From the NCBI GenBank assembly GCA_003160635.1, contig PMLV01000137.1, forward strand, positions 1 to 52,003: a stretch of 52,003 bases of DNA. Direction: 5' to 3'. The notes beneath the pieces are model-generated. The model was not told the DNA's origin and searched no databases. It was given only the letters and a program-made list of their open reading frames with translations. Positions 35,377 through 44,776 of the stretch are shown here, piece by piece. Each line of letters starts with the position of its first letter. Position 1 is the stretch's first letter. A program made the translations under genes and the position numbers. The stretch comes from Acidimicrobiaceae bacterium. Lineage in GTDB: Bacteria; Actinomycetota; Acidimicrobiia; Acidimicrobiales; RAAP-2.

Positions 35377-35440
35377 ATAGCGAACGCCGGTCGATTTGCA
35401 CAGAGCGAGACCGGCTGAGGATTGAGTCCTTCGGGACAGG

Positions 35441-36352
35441 ATGCGACGAGGTACTCCGTCACCAATGCCCCCTCCCCATCGGATTGTCCGGACCTTTCAC
35501 TCAACGTGCATGGTCAACAGCTATGACCGCACGGTGGCCGCACTGGGGCACGTCGCCGGACTCCGGGTACTCGAGTACAGCGAGGCGGCAGCAATCGGCC
35601 GCCGGGGGGGCATGAGCTGGGTCGGCGATGGTTCGATCGAGGTGGCCGAGCCGATCGTCCCTGGCCATGCGGCAGCGCGCTTCTTGGAGCGCTTCGGGCC
35701 GGGGATGCATTCGTGCGCCTTCCAAGTCGAGAACCTCGACGCAACCATTGAGCACCTCGCACGCGGTGGGGTCGAAGTCGGGGTGCGTCCAGAGGCCGGC
35801 TTCTGCTTCACGGATCCACGCCGAACCGGCGGGCTCCTCTTCGAGTGGTCAGACTTCACGATCCCTGAGGATCCGCGGGACGGCGCACCAGAGCCGCCCC
35901 CTCCCGAAAAGCGAGTGCTCGACGTGCTCACGCACGCCTTCATCGGCGCACTGGTACCGGAGCCGTCCGGATGGGCGGACGACTTCGGCGAGTTGTTCGG
36001 GCTCGTGGAGACATTCCGCGACCCAAGGGCCGCCCTGGACCAGCCCGTCGTAGGCCTGGCGGCCCCCGACTGCATGCTCGCCCTGTTCCGCCTCACACCG
36101 GAAACGAGTGCGCAGTATTGGGGCACGGCGCATACCCGCGCCCGCTGTCACGTCCTGGGGCTCGGAGTCCCCTCGCTGGAGTCCGCTGGCCGCTCACTGG
36201 AAGACGCAGGCGTCGCGGTATGGCGGCGCAGCGATAAAGCCATCTTCATCGATCCTGCGGAAACGGGAGAGGTACCGCTGATGCTGATCGAGGAACTCCT
36301 GACCGGCGATCCGCGACGTCTGCGTTCCGAGTCGACGACCGATACCCCTTAG
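35441..36352 (+). CDS. VOC-superfamily (glyoxalase/extradiol dioxygenase-like) protein
   Basis: A 303-residue protein with two VOC-like modules. The first has HSCAFQVENLDATIEHLARGG and TGGLLFEWSDF; the second is HVLGLGVPSLESAGRSLEDAG then AIFIDPAETG. VOC proteins bind a metal and catalyse isomerisation, lyase or ring-cleavage steps; the ligand set is not clear here. The start could be ATG 35441, or the in-frame ATG at 35465, near where homology should begin. Convergent with a SnoaL-like gene. Confidence 0.75.
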   Translation: MRRGTPSPMPPPHRIVRTFHSTCMVNSYDRTVAALGHVAGLRVLEYSEAAAIGRRGGMSWVGDGSIEVAEPIVPGHAAARFLERFGPGMHSCAFQVENLDATIEHLARGGVEVGVRPEAGFCFTDPRRTGGLLFEWSDFTIPEDPRDGAPEPPPPEKRVLDVLTHAFIGALVPEPSGWADDFGELFGLVETFRDPRAALDQPVVGLAAPDCMLALFRLTPETSAQYWGTAHTRARCHVLGLGVPSLESAGRSLEDAGVAVWRRSDKAIFIDPAETGEVPLMLIEELLTGDPRRLRSESTTDTP

Positions 36353-36377
36353 TTAGAGCTCGAAGTAGAACCGTCCC

Positions 36378-36716
36378 TCAGTGGGGACGCAGGAACACAG
36401 CCAAGCGGGCGATGAACCCGTCGTCGTCCACCGTGAAGTGATTGCTGGACAGCAGCACGGGGTCGTCGATGGGAGGGTTGGCTAGCTCCGCCCAGCAATC
36501 CTGGCCCACTTCCACAGCGCGGTGGATGTGGAACGTTGGTACCACCGTGGCCAGGTGTCGCGCGTAGAAAGCGGCGATCTGCTCTCTGCCCCGGTACACC
36601 GATCCGTCGGGCGCATGGAACACACCGTCAGGAGCGAACAGGGTGGCCAATGCGGCCTTGCCGTCGGCCGTTGCGATCTCGACATATTTGTCGGCAACCT
36701 GTCGTGGCCTGGCCAT
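36378..36716 (-). CDS. SnoaL-like / NTF2-superfamily protein
   Basis: A 112-residue single domain with the layout typical of this fold: ADKYVEIATADGKAALATLF, APDGVFHAPDG, YRGREQIAAFYARHL and FHIHRAVEVG. The start is uncertain: ATG 36716 matches the domain start but lacks a clear ribosome site, and an upstream in-frame codon at 36767 would add 17 residues. It is divergent from the SDR at 36773 with 56 bp between. Function unknown. Confidence 0.7.
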   Translation of the reverse strand: MARPRQVADKYVEIATADGKAALATLFAPDGVFHAPDGSVYRGREQIAAFYARHLATVVPTFHIHRAVEVGQDCWAELANPPIDDPVLLSSNHFTVDDDGFIARLAVFLRPH

Positions 36717-36772
36717 CGCGTGCAGTCTCTCAGGCCGGACAATCGAGGAGACACCTGGACAGGTCATCTACC

Positions 36773-37654
36773 ATGGCGATGGTGATTGACAGAAGCCAGC
36801 CGCCGGCGGCGACCACCTCTATTAAGGAGTGGAGCCGCGGAGTCGATCACGGGCGAAGACTGTTGGGAAAGCGCGCGCTGGTCAGCGGCGCCGGCACATC
36901 CCCGGGCACGGAGCTATTCGGCATTGGCGAGGCCATCGCCATACTCTTCGCCCTCCAAGGCGCTCGGGTTTCGGTCGTCGACATCTCGCGCGAGCGGGCC
37001 GACGCGACCAAGCAGCTGATCGACGAACTCGGGGGGGACGCGATAACGGCTGTAGGGGACCTCACGGATGAGGCCGACAACGCGAGATGTGTAGAGATGA
37101 CCGTGGACGCCTTCGGAGGCCTCGACACGCTCGTCAACAACGTTGCCCTGTCCCAGGGCGGAGGCAACCCGGCCACCCTGAGCCTCGACGCTTGGGATCA
37201 GGTCATGAATGTCAACCTTCGCGCCCCCCTGCTCACCACCCGCCACAGCGTTCCGCACCTAGTTGCTGCCGGGAGTGGGTCGATCCTGAATATCTCTTCG
37301 ATCGCTGCCATCCGCGGCTTCGGCTCCGGTGCGTACGCCGCGTCCAAATCTGCACTGTTGGGTCTGACCAGGGACTGGGCCTACCTCTTCGGGCGCGACA
37401 GCATCAGGGTCAACTGCATCCTCCCGGGTCACGTGTTCACCCCGATGGGAGACCAGGGCGGCGAGGTAATCCGTGAGCGGAGGCGCCGGGCCGGCCTGCT
37501 CCCCACCGAAGGCCTGGCCTGGGATGTCGCCTGGCCCGCTGTCTTCCTCGCCTCGGAAGAGAGCCGCTGGGTCACCGGCGTCGAGCTACCCGTCGATGCC
37601 GGCACGACCTCAGCGACAGCCTGGGCCATCCAGAACCTCAACGAGCGCCGGTGA
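36773..37654 (+). CDS. SDR family oxidoreductase with extended Gly loop
   Basis: A 293-residue SDR. The loop is GAG, eight residues, GIG (39-52). NNVA is at 122-125, with Ser176, Tyr188-x3-Lys192 (YAASK) and a C-terminal LPVDAG in place of VDGG. The first ~25 residues are extra. ATG 36773 is the only sensible start after the divergent promoter gap, though AAGGAG at 36823-36828 hints at an internal one with no good codon. It is closest in loop type to the SDRs at 2353 and 5055. The SnoaL-like gene follows 82 bp downstream. Confidence 0.85.
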   Translation: MAMVIDRSQPPAATTSIKEWSRGVDHGRRLLGKRALVSGAGTSPGTELFGIGEAIAILFALQGARVSVVDISRERADATKQLIDELGGDAITAVGDLTDEADNARCVEMTVDAFGGLDTLVNNVALSQGGGNPATLSLDAWDQVMNVNLRAPLLTTRHSVPHLVAAGSGSILNISSIAAIRGFGSGAYAASKSALLGLTRDWAYLFGRDSIRVNCILPGHVFTPMGDQGGEVIRERRRRAGLLPTEGLAWDVAWPAVFLASEESRWVTGVELPVDAGTTSATAWAIQNLNERR

Positions 37655-37736
37655 TCTCGATCATGACATTCGGGATGCCGCTCCCGGCGCAGGGCAGCGG
37701 ACCGCATATCGCAGGAGATCGATCCGGGAGACGACC

Positions 37737-38156
37737 ATGAAACCTGGGGCCAAACGCAGCGCCGAATCCGACGAACTGGCGATCCGAAACCTCGTGGCCA
37801 AGATTGCCCACGCCGCCGATCACGGGGAAATCGACGAGTACATCGAGCTCTTCACCGAGGACGCCACTTGGGAGATGCCGGATGCGCCTCGGCGGGGGCG
37901 GGCGGAAATCAGGGCTGGAGCGGAAGAAAGGCGGCGGACGGGCCTCACCGGGCCCGGAAGCGCTTCGCGTCATGTCATAGCGACCCTCGCCGTTGACCTC
38001 GCCGGCGAGGACGACGCGGTAGCCGACTCCTACTTCATCTTTTTCCGCCAGACGGCGACCAACCCGACGATCTTCAACATGGGGCACTACCATGACGATC
38101 TCCGATTCGTCGACGGCGATTGGCGCCTGGCTCGACGTCAGATCACGATCGGTTGA
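37737..38156 (+). CDS. SnoaL-like / NTF2-superfamily protein
   Basis: A 139-residue protein with AIRNLVAKIAHAADHGEIDE and YIELFTEDATWEMPDAPRRG near the start, a central RHVIATLAVDL strand and DGDWRLARRQITIG at the end. CGGGAG lies 6 nt before ATG 37737. This is the aromatic-ring-dioxygenase-small-subunit/SnoaL type of fold. It lies between an SDR and an LLM oxidoreductase on the same strand, probably one operon. Confidence 0.8.
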   Translation: MKPGAKRSAESDELAIRNLVAKIAHAADHGEIDEYIELFTEDATWEMPDAPRRGRAEIRAGAEERRRTGLTGPGSASRHVIATLAVDLAGEDDAVADSYFIFFRQTATNPTIFNMGHYHDDLRFVDGDWRLARRQITIG

Positions 38157-38204
38157 TGCGCCGGTCCGTCAACCGGATCACGTGTTGACTGCGGAGGACA
38201 CCCC

Positions 38205-39137
38205 ATGGACGTAGGCGTCGGCATCCCCCACTTCGGACCTCTTGCCTCCCCGGAATTCGTGATCGACTTCTGCCGAGCGGCGGAATCCGCCGGCTTCGAT
38301 TCGTTGTGGGCCGCCGACCACGTCGTGGTCCCAGCCCATATCGAGTCGGAGTATGTCCTTCCGGCCACGCCCCAGCGCCCCGAGTTTGCCGACTTGCAGG
38401 CAACCATGGGACTGAACCTGGAGATGAACACCACCCTTGCCATCGCGTCTGCGGTGACGCAACGGGTCAAGATTTGCACGGGGATCGCCGTCCTCCCGAT
38501 TCGGAATCCCGTGCTCAACGCCAGGCAGCTGGCCAGTATCGACCTCTACTCCGGCGGGCGCGTCCTGTACGGCGTTGGGATTGGCTGGCTCAGGGAGGAG
38601 GCCGAAGCCATGGGTATGCCGTGGGACCGACGCGGTCGGAGGGTCGACGAGCAGATCTCCTTGCTACGGACCCTGTGGAGCGCCACCGGTGAGACCGTCG
38701 AGTTCGCTGGGGAGTTCTACCATGTCCCCCCCATCTCCCCCGACCCGCGGCCCGTACAGCGGCCCATACCCATTCTGATCGGTGGTCACAGCGATGCAGC
38801 CTTGGACCGGGCGGCCCGACTCGGTGACGGGTGGATCGCGGCCGGAATGGGTCCCGAGAGACTCAAGGACGGCATCGACCGGCTCCGAGCGGCATGTGAC
38901 CGGGTAGGACGGGACCCCGGCAAGCTCCTGATCGTCAACGGCGAACGATCGGATGTGCAGCTCGACGCCGAATCAACCGACCTCAAGGACCAAGCAGGTC
39001 GGGTGGTCGACGCCCTCGCCATGTATGAATCGATGGGCGTCGCCCACATGAAGGCTGGAATTCGGGCCTCCAACGCCGCCTCTGCACTCAGGATGATCGA
39101 GTGGTACGGAAGTGCGGTGCTGCCGGCGCTTCGATGA
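38205..39137 (+). CDS. Luciferase-like (LLM) F420-type oxidoreductase
   Basis: A 310-residue TIM-barrel bacterial-luciferase-family protein. Typical stretches are VGVGIPHFGP, AESAGFDSLWAADHVVVP, VKICTGIAVLPIRNPVLNAR and YGVGIGWLREEAEAMG, with PIPILIGGHSDAALDRAA later. In actinobacteria such proteins usually use coenzyme F420, though FMN is possible. It is likely to reduce or oxidise a pathway intermediate. It ends 11 bp before the convergent VOC gene. Confidence 0.88.
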   Translation: MDVGVGIPHFGPLASPEFVIDFCRAAESAGFDSLWAADHVVVPAHIESEYVLPATPQRPEFADLQATMGLNLEMNTTLAIASAVTQRVKICTGIAVLPIRNPVLNARQLASIDLYSGGRVLYGVGIGWLREEAEAMGMPWDRRGRRVDEQISLLRTLWSATGETVEFAGEFYHVPPISPDPRPVQRPIPILIGGHSDAALDRAARLGDGWIAAGMGPERLKDGIDRLRAACDRVGRDPGKLLIVNGERSDVQLDAESTDLKDQAGRVVDALAMYESMGVAHMKAGIRASNAASALRMIEWYGSAVLPALR

Positions 39138-39148
39138 TCGAAGCCCGC

Positions 39149-40170
39149 TCAAACCTTCTCCCCCCAGCGTCCGGCCGGGAACCACTCTTCGAAACACAGG
39201 ACGTTGCCGTCGGGATCGGCAAAGTAGAACCACTCCGAGTCGCCCCATTTGTACGCTCCGAGCTGGTTCTCGATGAGAACGTGCACTCCGCGCCGCTTGA
39301 GCTCGGCCAGCACGTCCAGATGTCGGACGGTCTTGAAGCAGTACCGCATGATGCCGAGCTGATGAAAGGTCGGATCCGGCCCCGGAACTACCAGATTCCC
39401 GTCATTCCAGCCCATGATCTCGAGATGCATCTCGGAGTGGTCCCCTGCCAGTTGAAACAGGGTCACGCTATTGGTGACCTTGTTGTTCAGTGGCCGACCG
39501 AAGGCTTCGATATACGGATTGGGCCGGCTCATGTCGATGAGTTGTCGGTAATCGACGTTCGGCCTTCCTTCGCTCAGCGGATCCGGGGCGAATCCGAAGC
39601 CGGCATAGAACCGGGACATCGCTTCGTAGTCGTACGTATTGAGTTGGAGGTGCAGGAAGGTCGTCTGTGCTCCGGCCACCGTGCAGGACGTGTAGTCCCA
39701 ACCCCGGCCCGGGAAGCATTCGAGTAGCTCGACAACGTTTCCGTCCGGATCCTCGATGTACGCGGATCGCGTTGGGCCACTCAACCGTGCAGTAGTTTCC
39801 GCATCGACACGGATCCTGGCCCCGTCGTCTACCAGTCGACGCACCTCTAGGTCGAGATCTGCGACCTGGAGCGTTAGGACGGTCGATCCCAACTGGTCGA
39901 CCGACTTCGGCCATCCTTGCTGCCGGCCGCCCGCATCGCATGCGACCAGATTCACGTGCATGTACGGATCGCTGGGCCAGCGCAGGGCGACAGATCGGGC
40001 GCTCGAGTTCTGGCCGGGTCGTTGGCTGCCAGAACCGATGTCAGGCCATCGGGCCGGTCGGCCCGACACATGCCGATGTCCTCGACCATGCCGAGTCCGG
40101 TATAGAACTGCTGAGCGCGATCGAGGTTGGCGACATTGAGTCGTACACCGTGAATCGCGGTGCCGGTCAA
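39149..40170 (-). pseudogene. Two-domain VOC gene with one frameshift
   Basis: ATG 40170 opens MTGTAIHGVRLNVANLDRAQ then QFYTGLGMVEDIG, a VOC first module. Near 40010, at CCGGCCAGAACTCGAG, the frame must change to continue (VALRWPSDPYMHVNLVACDA). The second frame then runs unbroken to 39149 through two VOC motifs, IEDPDGNVVELLE and YFADPDGNVLCFEEWF. A single-base change would restore a protein of about 340 residues. It may be a recent mutation or a sequencing error; the coding trace is otherwise clean. Confidence 0.8.
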
Positions 40171-40188
40171 CGCCTCACTCCCCCACGA

Positions 40189-41043
40189 TCAGGCAATCGG
40201 TTCTTCGCCTTGCAACATGGTCCGGTGCAGCAACCGCCCGCTGGCCCCGTCGTAGGGAATGGCCCGGTGCAGTGTGCCGGTGTTGTCCCACATGACCAGG
40301 TCGCCGACCTTCCATTCGTGCCGGTAAACGAACTGCGGCTGCGTTGCCCAGTCGCGCAGCCGGACCAGCAGGTCCATGCTGTCAGCCGCTTCCATTCCGA
40401 CGACATAGGCCGCCGTCGAGCCGATCACGAGGGAGTTCCGCCCAGAGCGGTGCTTCCACACGAGCGGGTGTTCCCGGGCCGGCACGCTTCGCGCCGCTGC
40501 AAACGCCTCGTAGGAGGGCTCCGGGTTCACGAACCGCTGGAGCGCCCAGTTGGCGTACACAACCCTAAGCCCTTCCAGCGCAGCCTTGTCTGACGCCGGG
40601 AGGGCATCGTACGCGGCAAACGTGTTGGCCCACTCAGTTGCTCCCCCTTCGGGGGGGAGATGTCGCGCACTCAGCAGCGAGGCCAGGATCGGCACCTCGT
40701 GCATCGTACCGTCGAGGTGCCAGAAGAACGACGTCTTGAGGTACTCGCCGATCGGATTGACCGACGGGTCCAGGCTGACTTTGAAGATGGCCTGCTTCTC
40801 GCCGTTCGCTTGCGGCACCCCGTTGTTCTCGAACGCCTGGACACCGAGCGTCTGCGTGAACGCGATCTGTCGCTGGTCGTCAAAGCCGAGACCGGGAAAC
40901 ACGAGCACACTCCGCTCTTCGAGGAGGGCGCGTATGTCCCCCGCGGCCGTACCGCTGAGCAGCGTTGCGACATCGGCCTCCACCACCGTTCCAATGTCGG
41001 GCTTCAACTCTCGCGTGCCAATTGCGGCGTCAACCGTGATCAC
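40189..41043 (-). CDS. TauD/TfdA-family dioxygenase (second subfamily)
   Basis: A 284-residue enzyme with His109-x-Asp111 (WHLDGTM), His259 (NTGTLHRAIPYD) and 2-oxoglutarate Arg270 or Arg274. It is more like classical TfdA/TauD (PEGGATEWANTFAAYDALP) than the other three dioxygenases here. The start is GTG 41043 preceded by AAGGGGG. It lies 18 bp downstream of nothing coding on its own strand but directly upstream of the frameshifted VOC gene, so the two probably formed one operon. Confidence 0.9.
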   Translation of the reverse strand: MITVDAAIGTRELKPDIGTVVEADVATLLSGTAAGDIRALLEERSVLVFPGLGFDDQRQIAFTQTLGVQAFENNGVPQANGEKQAIFKVSLDPSVNPIGEYLKTSFFWHLDGTMHEVPILASLLSARHLPPEGGATEWANTFAAYDALPASDKAALEGLRVVYANWALQRFVNPEPSYEAFAAARSVPAREHPLVWKHRSGRNSLVIGSTAAYVVGMEAADSMDLLVRLRDWATQPQFVYRHEWKVGDLVMWDNTGTLHRAIPYDGASGRLLHRTMLQGEEPIA

Positions 41044-41218
41044 CTGATTCCCCCTTCGACAACGGAAAGACCGGTTAATTTAATTTACACAGTACAGTCC
41101 GTGGGACGTGGGTGTGGTGGGGAGAGCCGGCCTCGCGCGTGGGGCTTCTCATGTCGCGAGAGTGAGAACCGGGGTGAAAAACCAGCGCGGTTGATCCGGA
41201 GAAGGCGCCGGTCACGTC

Positions 41219-42075
41219 ATGTTCGAGTTGGCCGAACGGACGGGCGACGAGATCGCGCTAGCCGACCCGAGCGGGCATCTGACCTGGGCTGAGCTGGCGG
41301 TCAAGATCAACGCCGCGGCGCACGCGCTCTTAGAGAGCGGATTCGACCAGGGACGGTCGGCTGTGCTCGGGTCGAACTGCAGTGCCACCGCCATCATGTA
41401 CGCGGCCGCCCTGTCGCGGGAGTGGGATCCAGCCCCATTCTCCGGGAGGCCTACGGCGGCAGCGAGAGCGGGATCATCACCTACATAACCTCGGATGACT
41501 GGCTGGCGCATTTCGGTTCGGTCGGGCGGGTATCAGCCCCGTTTCGGGCGCTCGTGCTCGACGAGCATGGCTTTCTCTGCCCCGCCCGGAAAGGATGGCC
41601 GGCTCTATTTTGAGGACGAAAGCGGGCGGGCATCCGGTACTACAAGGATCCAGATAAGTCCGCAGCCGCTCACCTCAAGCCCGGGGTATTCACACTCGGC
41701 GACATCGGTCACGTCGACACAGAGGGTTACCTGTACATCACGGGTCGGATGACCGACATGGTGATCTCCGGCGGGGTCAACATCTATCCCGCGGAGTGCG
41801 AGCGTGTCTTGAATACCCACCCCGGTGTGAAGGACGTCGCGCTCTTCGGCCAACCCGACGACGAGATGTGTGAGCGGCTGGTAGGTCTGGTGGCGACGGC
41901 CGACCCCGGGGTTACCGCTGACAACCTCATCGACTTTTGCCGGAAAGCCATCGCTGTCTACAAGGTCCCCAAGCGGTTGGTGGTGGTCTCAGAGGTTCCT
42001 CGCTCGGCGATGGGCAAGGTTGACAAGGCTGCGGCCAGGCAGGTCTGCGCCGATCTCGCCGAGGCCGGTGACTGA
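41219..42075 (+). pseudogene. Acyl-CoA synthetase relic with internal deletion
   Basis: An ANL ligase is readable at both ends only. MFELAERTGDEIALADPSGH to about 41420 gives the N-terminus. A deletion of some 230-250 codons then joins it to PILREAYGGSESGIITYITS. Further frame changes are needed near 41580 (PPGKDGRLYFEDESGR) and 41630 (IRYYKDPDK), after which GVFTLGDIGHVDTEGYLYIT runs cleanly to PRSAMGKVDK and a stop at 42075. The ATP P-loop is gone, so it is inactive. Confidence 0.88.
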
Positions 42076-42388
42076 TCGGCTCCGCCCAACTGCGGAACCG
42101 GTGGCCGATCCGGCTCGACTCGGCGCGGATCCTCGGACTCGGTTCGAACATTCGGAGGCGGCGCCGGGTCCGGAAGAGAGGAGATCATACGCCTACACCT
42201 ATGCCGCAGTCGGACAGAGAATGGATCAATCTAGATTTTCCGCTGTAATAAGTGTCGGGCGTCTGGACCGCCCAGGAGGGACTCTCAGATGACGACCGTC
42301 AATTCTGACGCGTACTGCGAGCTTTGACACATGCGGCTGGGAAGCACCGACCCGGGCTCAGGCTAAGCCCACGTAAGGAGGCAGCGGG
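42076..42388. other. 313-bp intergenic region, leader of sulfotransferase gene
   Basis: No gene seen on either strand. An A/T-rich patch at about 42220-42255, with CAATCTAGATTTT and GTAATAAG, could hold a promoter. AAGGAGG at 42375-42381 is the ribosome site for the next gene. Confidence 0.4.
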
Positions 42389-43504
42389 ATGGTTCAAACT
42401 GACGCCCTGATTGCAAAAGCCCGAGCATTGACCGGCTTGTCCGACTTCGGCCTCGACGGCTGGCAACAGGGCCTCGAACGTCTGGTCGGTGCGCTCGAGA
42501 CTGACATCGGTGACGATGCCGTCGTGGCGGCCGTCGAGGACCTGATCGTCACCCGACTGGTAAAGCGCCTCGAAATTGAGGAGTGGTGCAAGGTCCACTC
42601 TGCTGAGATGGACCATCCCATCGAAGGGCCTCTGGTGATCCTTGGGATGCCGCGGACGGGCACCACCGCCCTCCACCACCTCCTGGCGCTCGATCCGAAG
42701 TTCCGTTTCGCTCGAAAATGGGAGCTCGACCAGCCCACCCCGCCGCCCGAATCGGACACCGAGGTCCGCGATCCGCGCCGCCTGAGCGTCTCCCCCGAAC
42801 GCAATGTCCAGCACGTGTCCACGGTTGACGGCCCTACCGAGGACCGCCGCATCCATGAACTCGCCTTCAACGACAGCGAGGGAGTGCTGCCTGTCCCCAG
42901 CTTCACCAAGTGGTGGAGGACGTCAGACCACAGTGCGGCCATGGCATTTCACGAGCGCGTGCTTCGTGTCCTCCACTCCCGTCGCCCGCCCTCCCGCTGG
43001 TTGCTCAAGGATCCTCTGTACCTATTCCAGCTGAGGGAGTTCTCAGCTCAATACCCCGCCGCCCGGTTCGTCGTGACGCACCGCGACCCCGTGTCGGTGC
43101 TCCCTTCGACCTGCAGCGTCATCCTCTCGTCACGCCGACTGCGCCTACCTGACTGGAAAACCGATCCGGTCGAGCTAGGGCGTGAAGCTCTCGACTTCTT
43201 CCCCGACGGCGTCCGCCAGGCGGCCGAAGCGAGGGCCGCCGTAGGCGAGGATCGGTTTCTCGACGTCTCACAGCGGGATCTCGAAACCGACGCGGTGCGG
43301 ACCGCCGAGCGCATATACGAATTCGCCGGTCTAGAGCTGTCGGGTCAGGTCCGAGCGGCGATGGATCGCTGGGCGGTGGAGAACAAACCCGGTTCGCGGG
43401 GCGAGCACCGGTACAGCCCCGAGGATTATGGTCTGACCCCGAAAGACATCCGTCGCGCGTTCGCGGAATATATCGAACAGTTCGGCCAGTACTGCGTCGC
43501 ATAA
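42389..43504 (+). CDS. Sulfotransferase-family protein
   Basis: A 371-residue protein with the PAPS 5'-phosphosulfate loop GMPRTGTTAL at 86-95, the 3'-phosphate region RFVVTHRDPVSVLPS, and a C-terminal EHRYSPEDYGLTPKDIRRAF. Actinobacterial members of this family (Sulfotransfer_3 type) are abundant in lipid and steroid loci, and many lack a proven sulfotransferase reaction. ATG 42389 has AAGGAGG at 7-nt spacing. It converges on the DUF1214 gene with 12 bp between the stops. Confidence 0.85.
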   Translation: MVQTDALIAKARALTGLSDFGLDGWQQGLERLVGALETDIGDDAVVAAVEDLIVTRLVKRLEIEEWCKVHSAEMDHPIEGPLVILGMPRTGTTALHHLLALDPKFRFARKWELDQPTPPPESDTEVRDPRRLSVSPERNVQHVSTVDGPTEDRRIHELAFNDSEGVLPVPSFTKWWRTSDHSAAMAFHERVLRVLHSRRPPSRWLLKDPLYLFQLREFSAQYPAARFVVTHRDPVSVLPSTCSVILSSRRLRLPDWKTDPVELGREALDFFPDGVRQAAEARAAVGEDRFLDVSQRDLETDAVRTAERIYEFAGLELSGQVRAAMDRWAVENKPGSRGEHRYSPEDYGLTPKDIRRAFAEYIEQFGQYCVA

Positions 43505-43516
43505 CTCAGTCCCGGT

Positions 43517-44776
43517 TCAGTCGCACAACAACCTCGCCACTCCCTCGCGGCGCTCGCCAATCTGTACTCTTCGCTCCTCAATCGTGAGGCGCTGAGCGTG
43601 GACCACCTGATGCAGATCAGCGAACTTCGCCAGGGTCGTCCTCGGAGCCGACGGGGACATCGCTTCATAGCACCTCAGGAAGAGGGTTCCATATTGCAGA
43701 CCACCGGTATCCAACCAGTTGTAGACACCCGGATCCTCGTGGGCGAGTACGAGCCGATAAGTCCCGTCTGGATCCTGATGAGCCTGGGCGTTGTTGAAGC
43801 TGGTCAACGCCTTTGAGTAATCCAGGGTGTGCACCAGTGAGGAGGCAATCTGAAGTCCCCAGTAGGTCGCGTGGGGGTCGGGCAGTTCAATCAGCAGCGC
43901 TTCGTCTGGAGCGAGATGCCAAGCTCCAGGGCACACGACAGGAAGTTTGGTCTCCCCTCTCCGGAACTCATCGAGGAATGCATTCTCGGCCCGTTTGAGC
44001 ATTTCGGTCGAGTGCTCGAGCCAGTAGCGAACCCCACCTTCCAATATCCATCGCCCGATCACCTCGAATGAGGAGGCGATCCGGACTGACTCGTCGCCCT
44101 GTGCGAGCCGATCCGGCCCGTCGATACGGTCGATCCGGAGTTGGGCCTTGCGAGCTTCGGCCCAATTGTCGAAGAACTCCCGCGTGACGATCGCGTGGGT
44201 ACCCACTTGCATCGGCCACCAGAGACCCTGGTCGCGGCCACCGACATACATCTCGAAGCGGCCTTCTGGGTCCGGGTTCAGGTCGGCGGGTGTCACGGTC
44301 TCGTTGTGGGAGCTGGGCCGGAAGTCCAGGCTGAAGTACCGGGCGTTGCCGATCCGGCCGTGAATCCGATACGCGCAATCGTCGCGCACGAGGACCTTCC
44401 GATACACCCCATCAGGGTTGGCGGCGCCCCAGTCCAGGCGGTGGGCAGGATAGGCAGGAGAGAACATCGGGGCTAACGGGTCCCCGCTGAGGATGCCCCA
44501 ATCGACTGCGAAAGCCGTGAGCGACAGCAGGTAGCGGAAAGCGTCGGTTCGATCGATCCCTCCTTGGGTCAATGGATGGTCCGCGATCAACTGGGCGCTC
44601 TCCTCCAAGTGTCGGCAAAGCGCCGTCACGACGGTCGCATCGAGATGGCCGTCCTCGTCCGCGGAGTGGCGGAGGGCCTGATCCATCAGCCCGGCCGAGG
44701 GCAGGCGCCCGGCCTCGATCAGACGGTCCAGCTCCTCCACCGGCGACAGGTGAGAGTCGGCGGCGTGTGCGGTCAC
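43517..44776 (-). CDS. DUF1214-domain protein
   Basis: A 419-residue protein of unknown function. The C-terminal half fits the DUF1214 pattern: LLIELPDPHATYWGLQIASS, NAQAHQDPDGTYRLVLAHED and PGVYNWLDTGG. The N-terminal ~120 residues are helical and family-specific. The ATG overlaps the stop of the CoA-transferase gene (ATGA), so the two are translationally coupled. In actinobacteria such genes recur near steroid and lipid catabolic genes, but the role is unproven. Confidence 0.75.
   Translation of the reverse strand: MTAHAADSHLSPVEELDRLIEAGRLPSAGLMDQALRHSADEDGHLDATVVTALCRHLEESAQLIADHPLTQGGIDRTDAFRYLLSLTAFAVDWGILSGDPLAPMFSPAYPAHRLDWGAANPDGVYRKVLVRDDCAYRIHGRIGNARYFSLDFRPSSHNETVTPADLNPDPEGRFEMYVGGRDQGLWWPMQVGTHAIVTREFFDNWAEARKAQLRIDRIDGPDRLAQGDESVRIASSFEVIGRWILEGGVRYWLEHSTEMLKRAENAFLDEFRRGETKLPVVCPGAWHLAPDEALLIELPDPHATYWGLQIASSLVHTLDYSKALTSFNNAQAHQDPDGTYRLVLAHEDPGVYNWLDTGGLQYGTLFLRCYEAMSPSAPRTTLAKFADLHQVVHAQRLTIEERRVQIGERREGVARLLCD

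Noticed and set aside
36372..36387. GTCCC/GGGAC hairpin between the VOC and SnoaL-like genes
   Set aside because: The stem is short and overlaps the end of the coding sequence.
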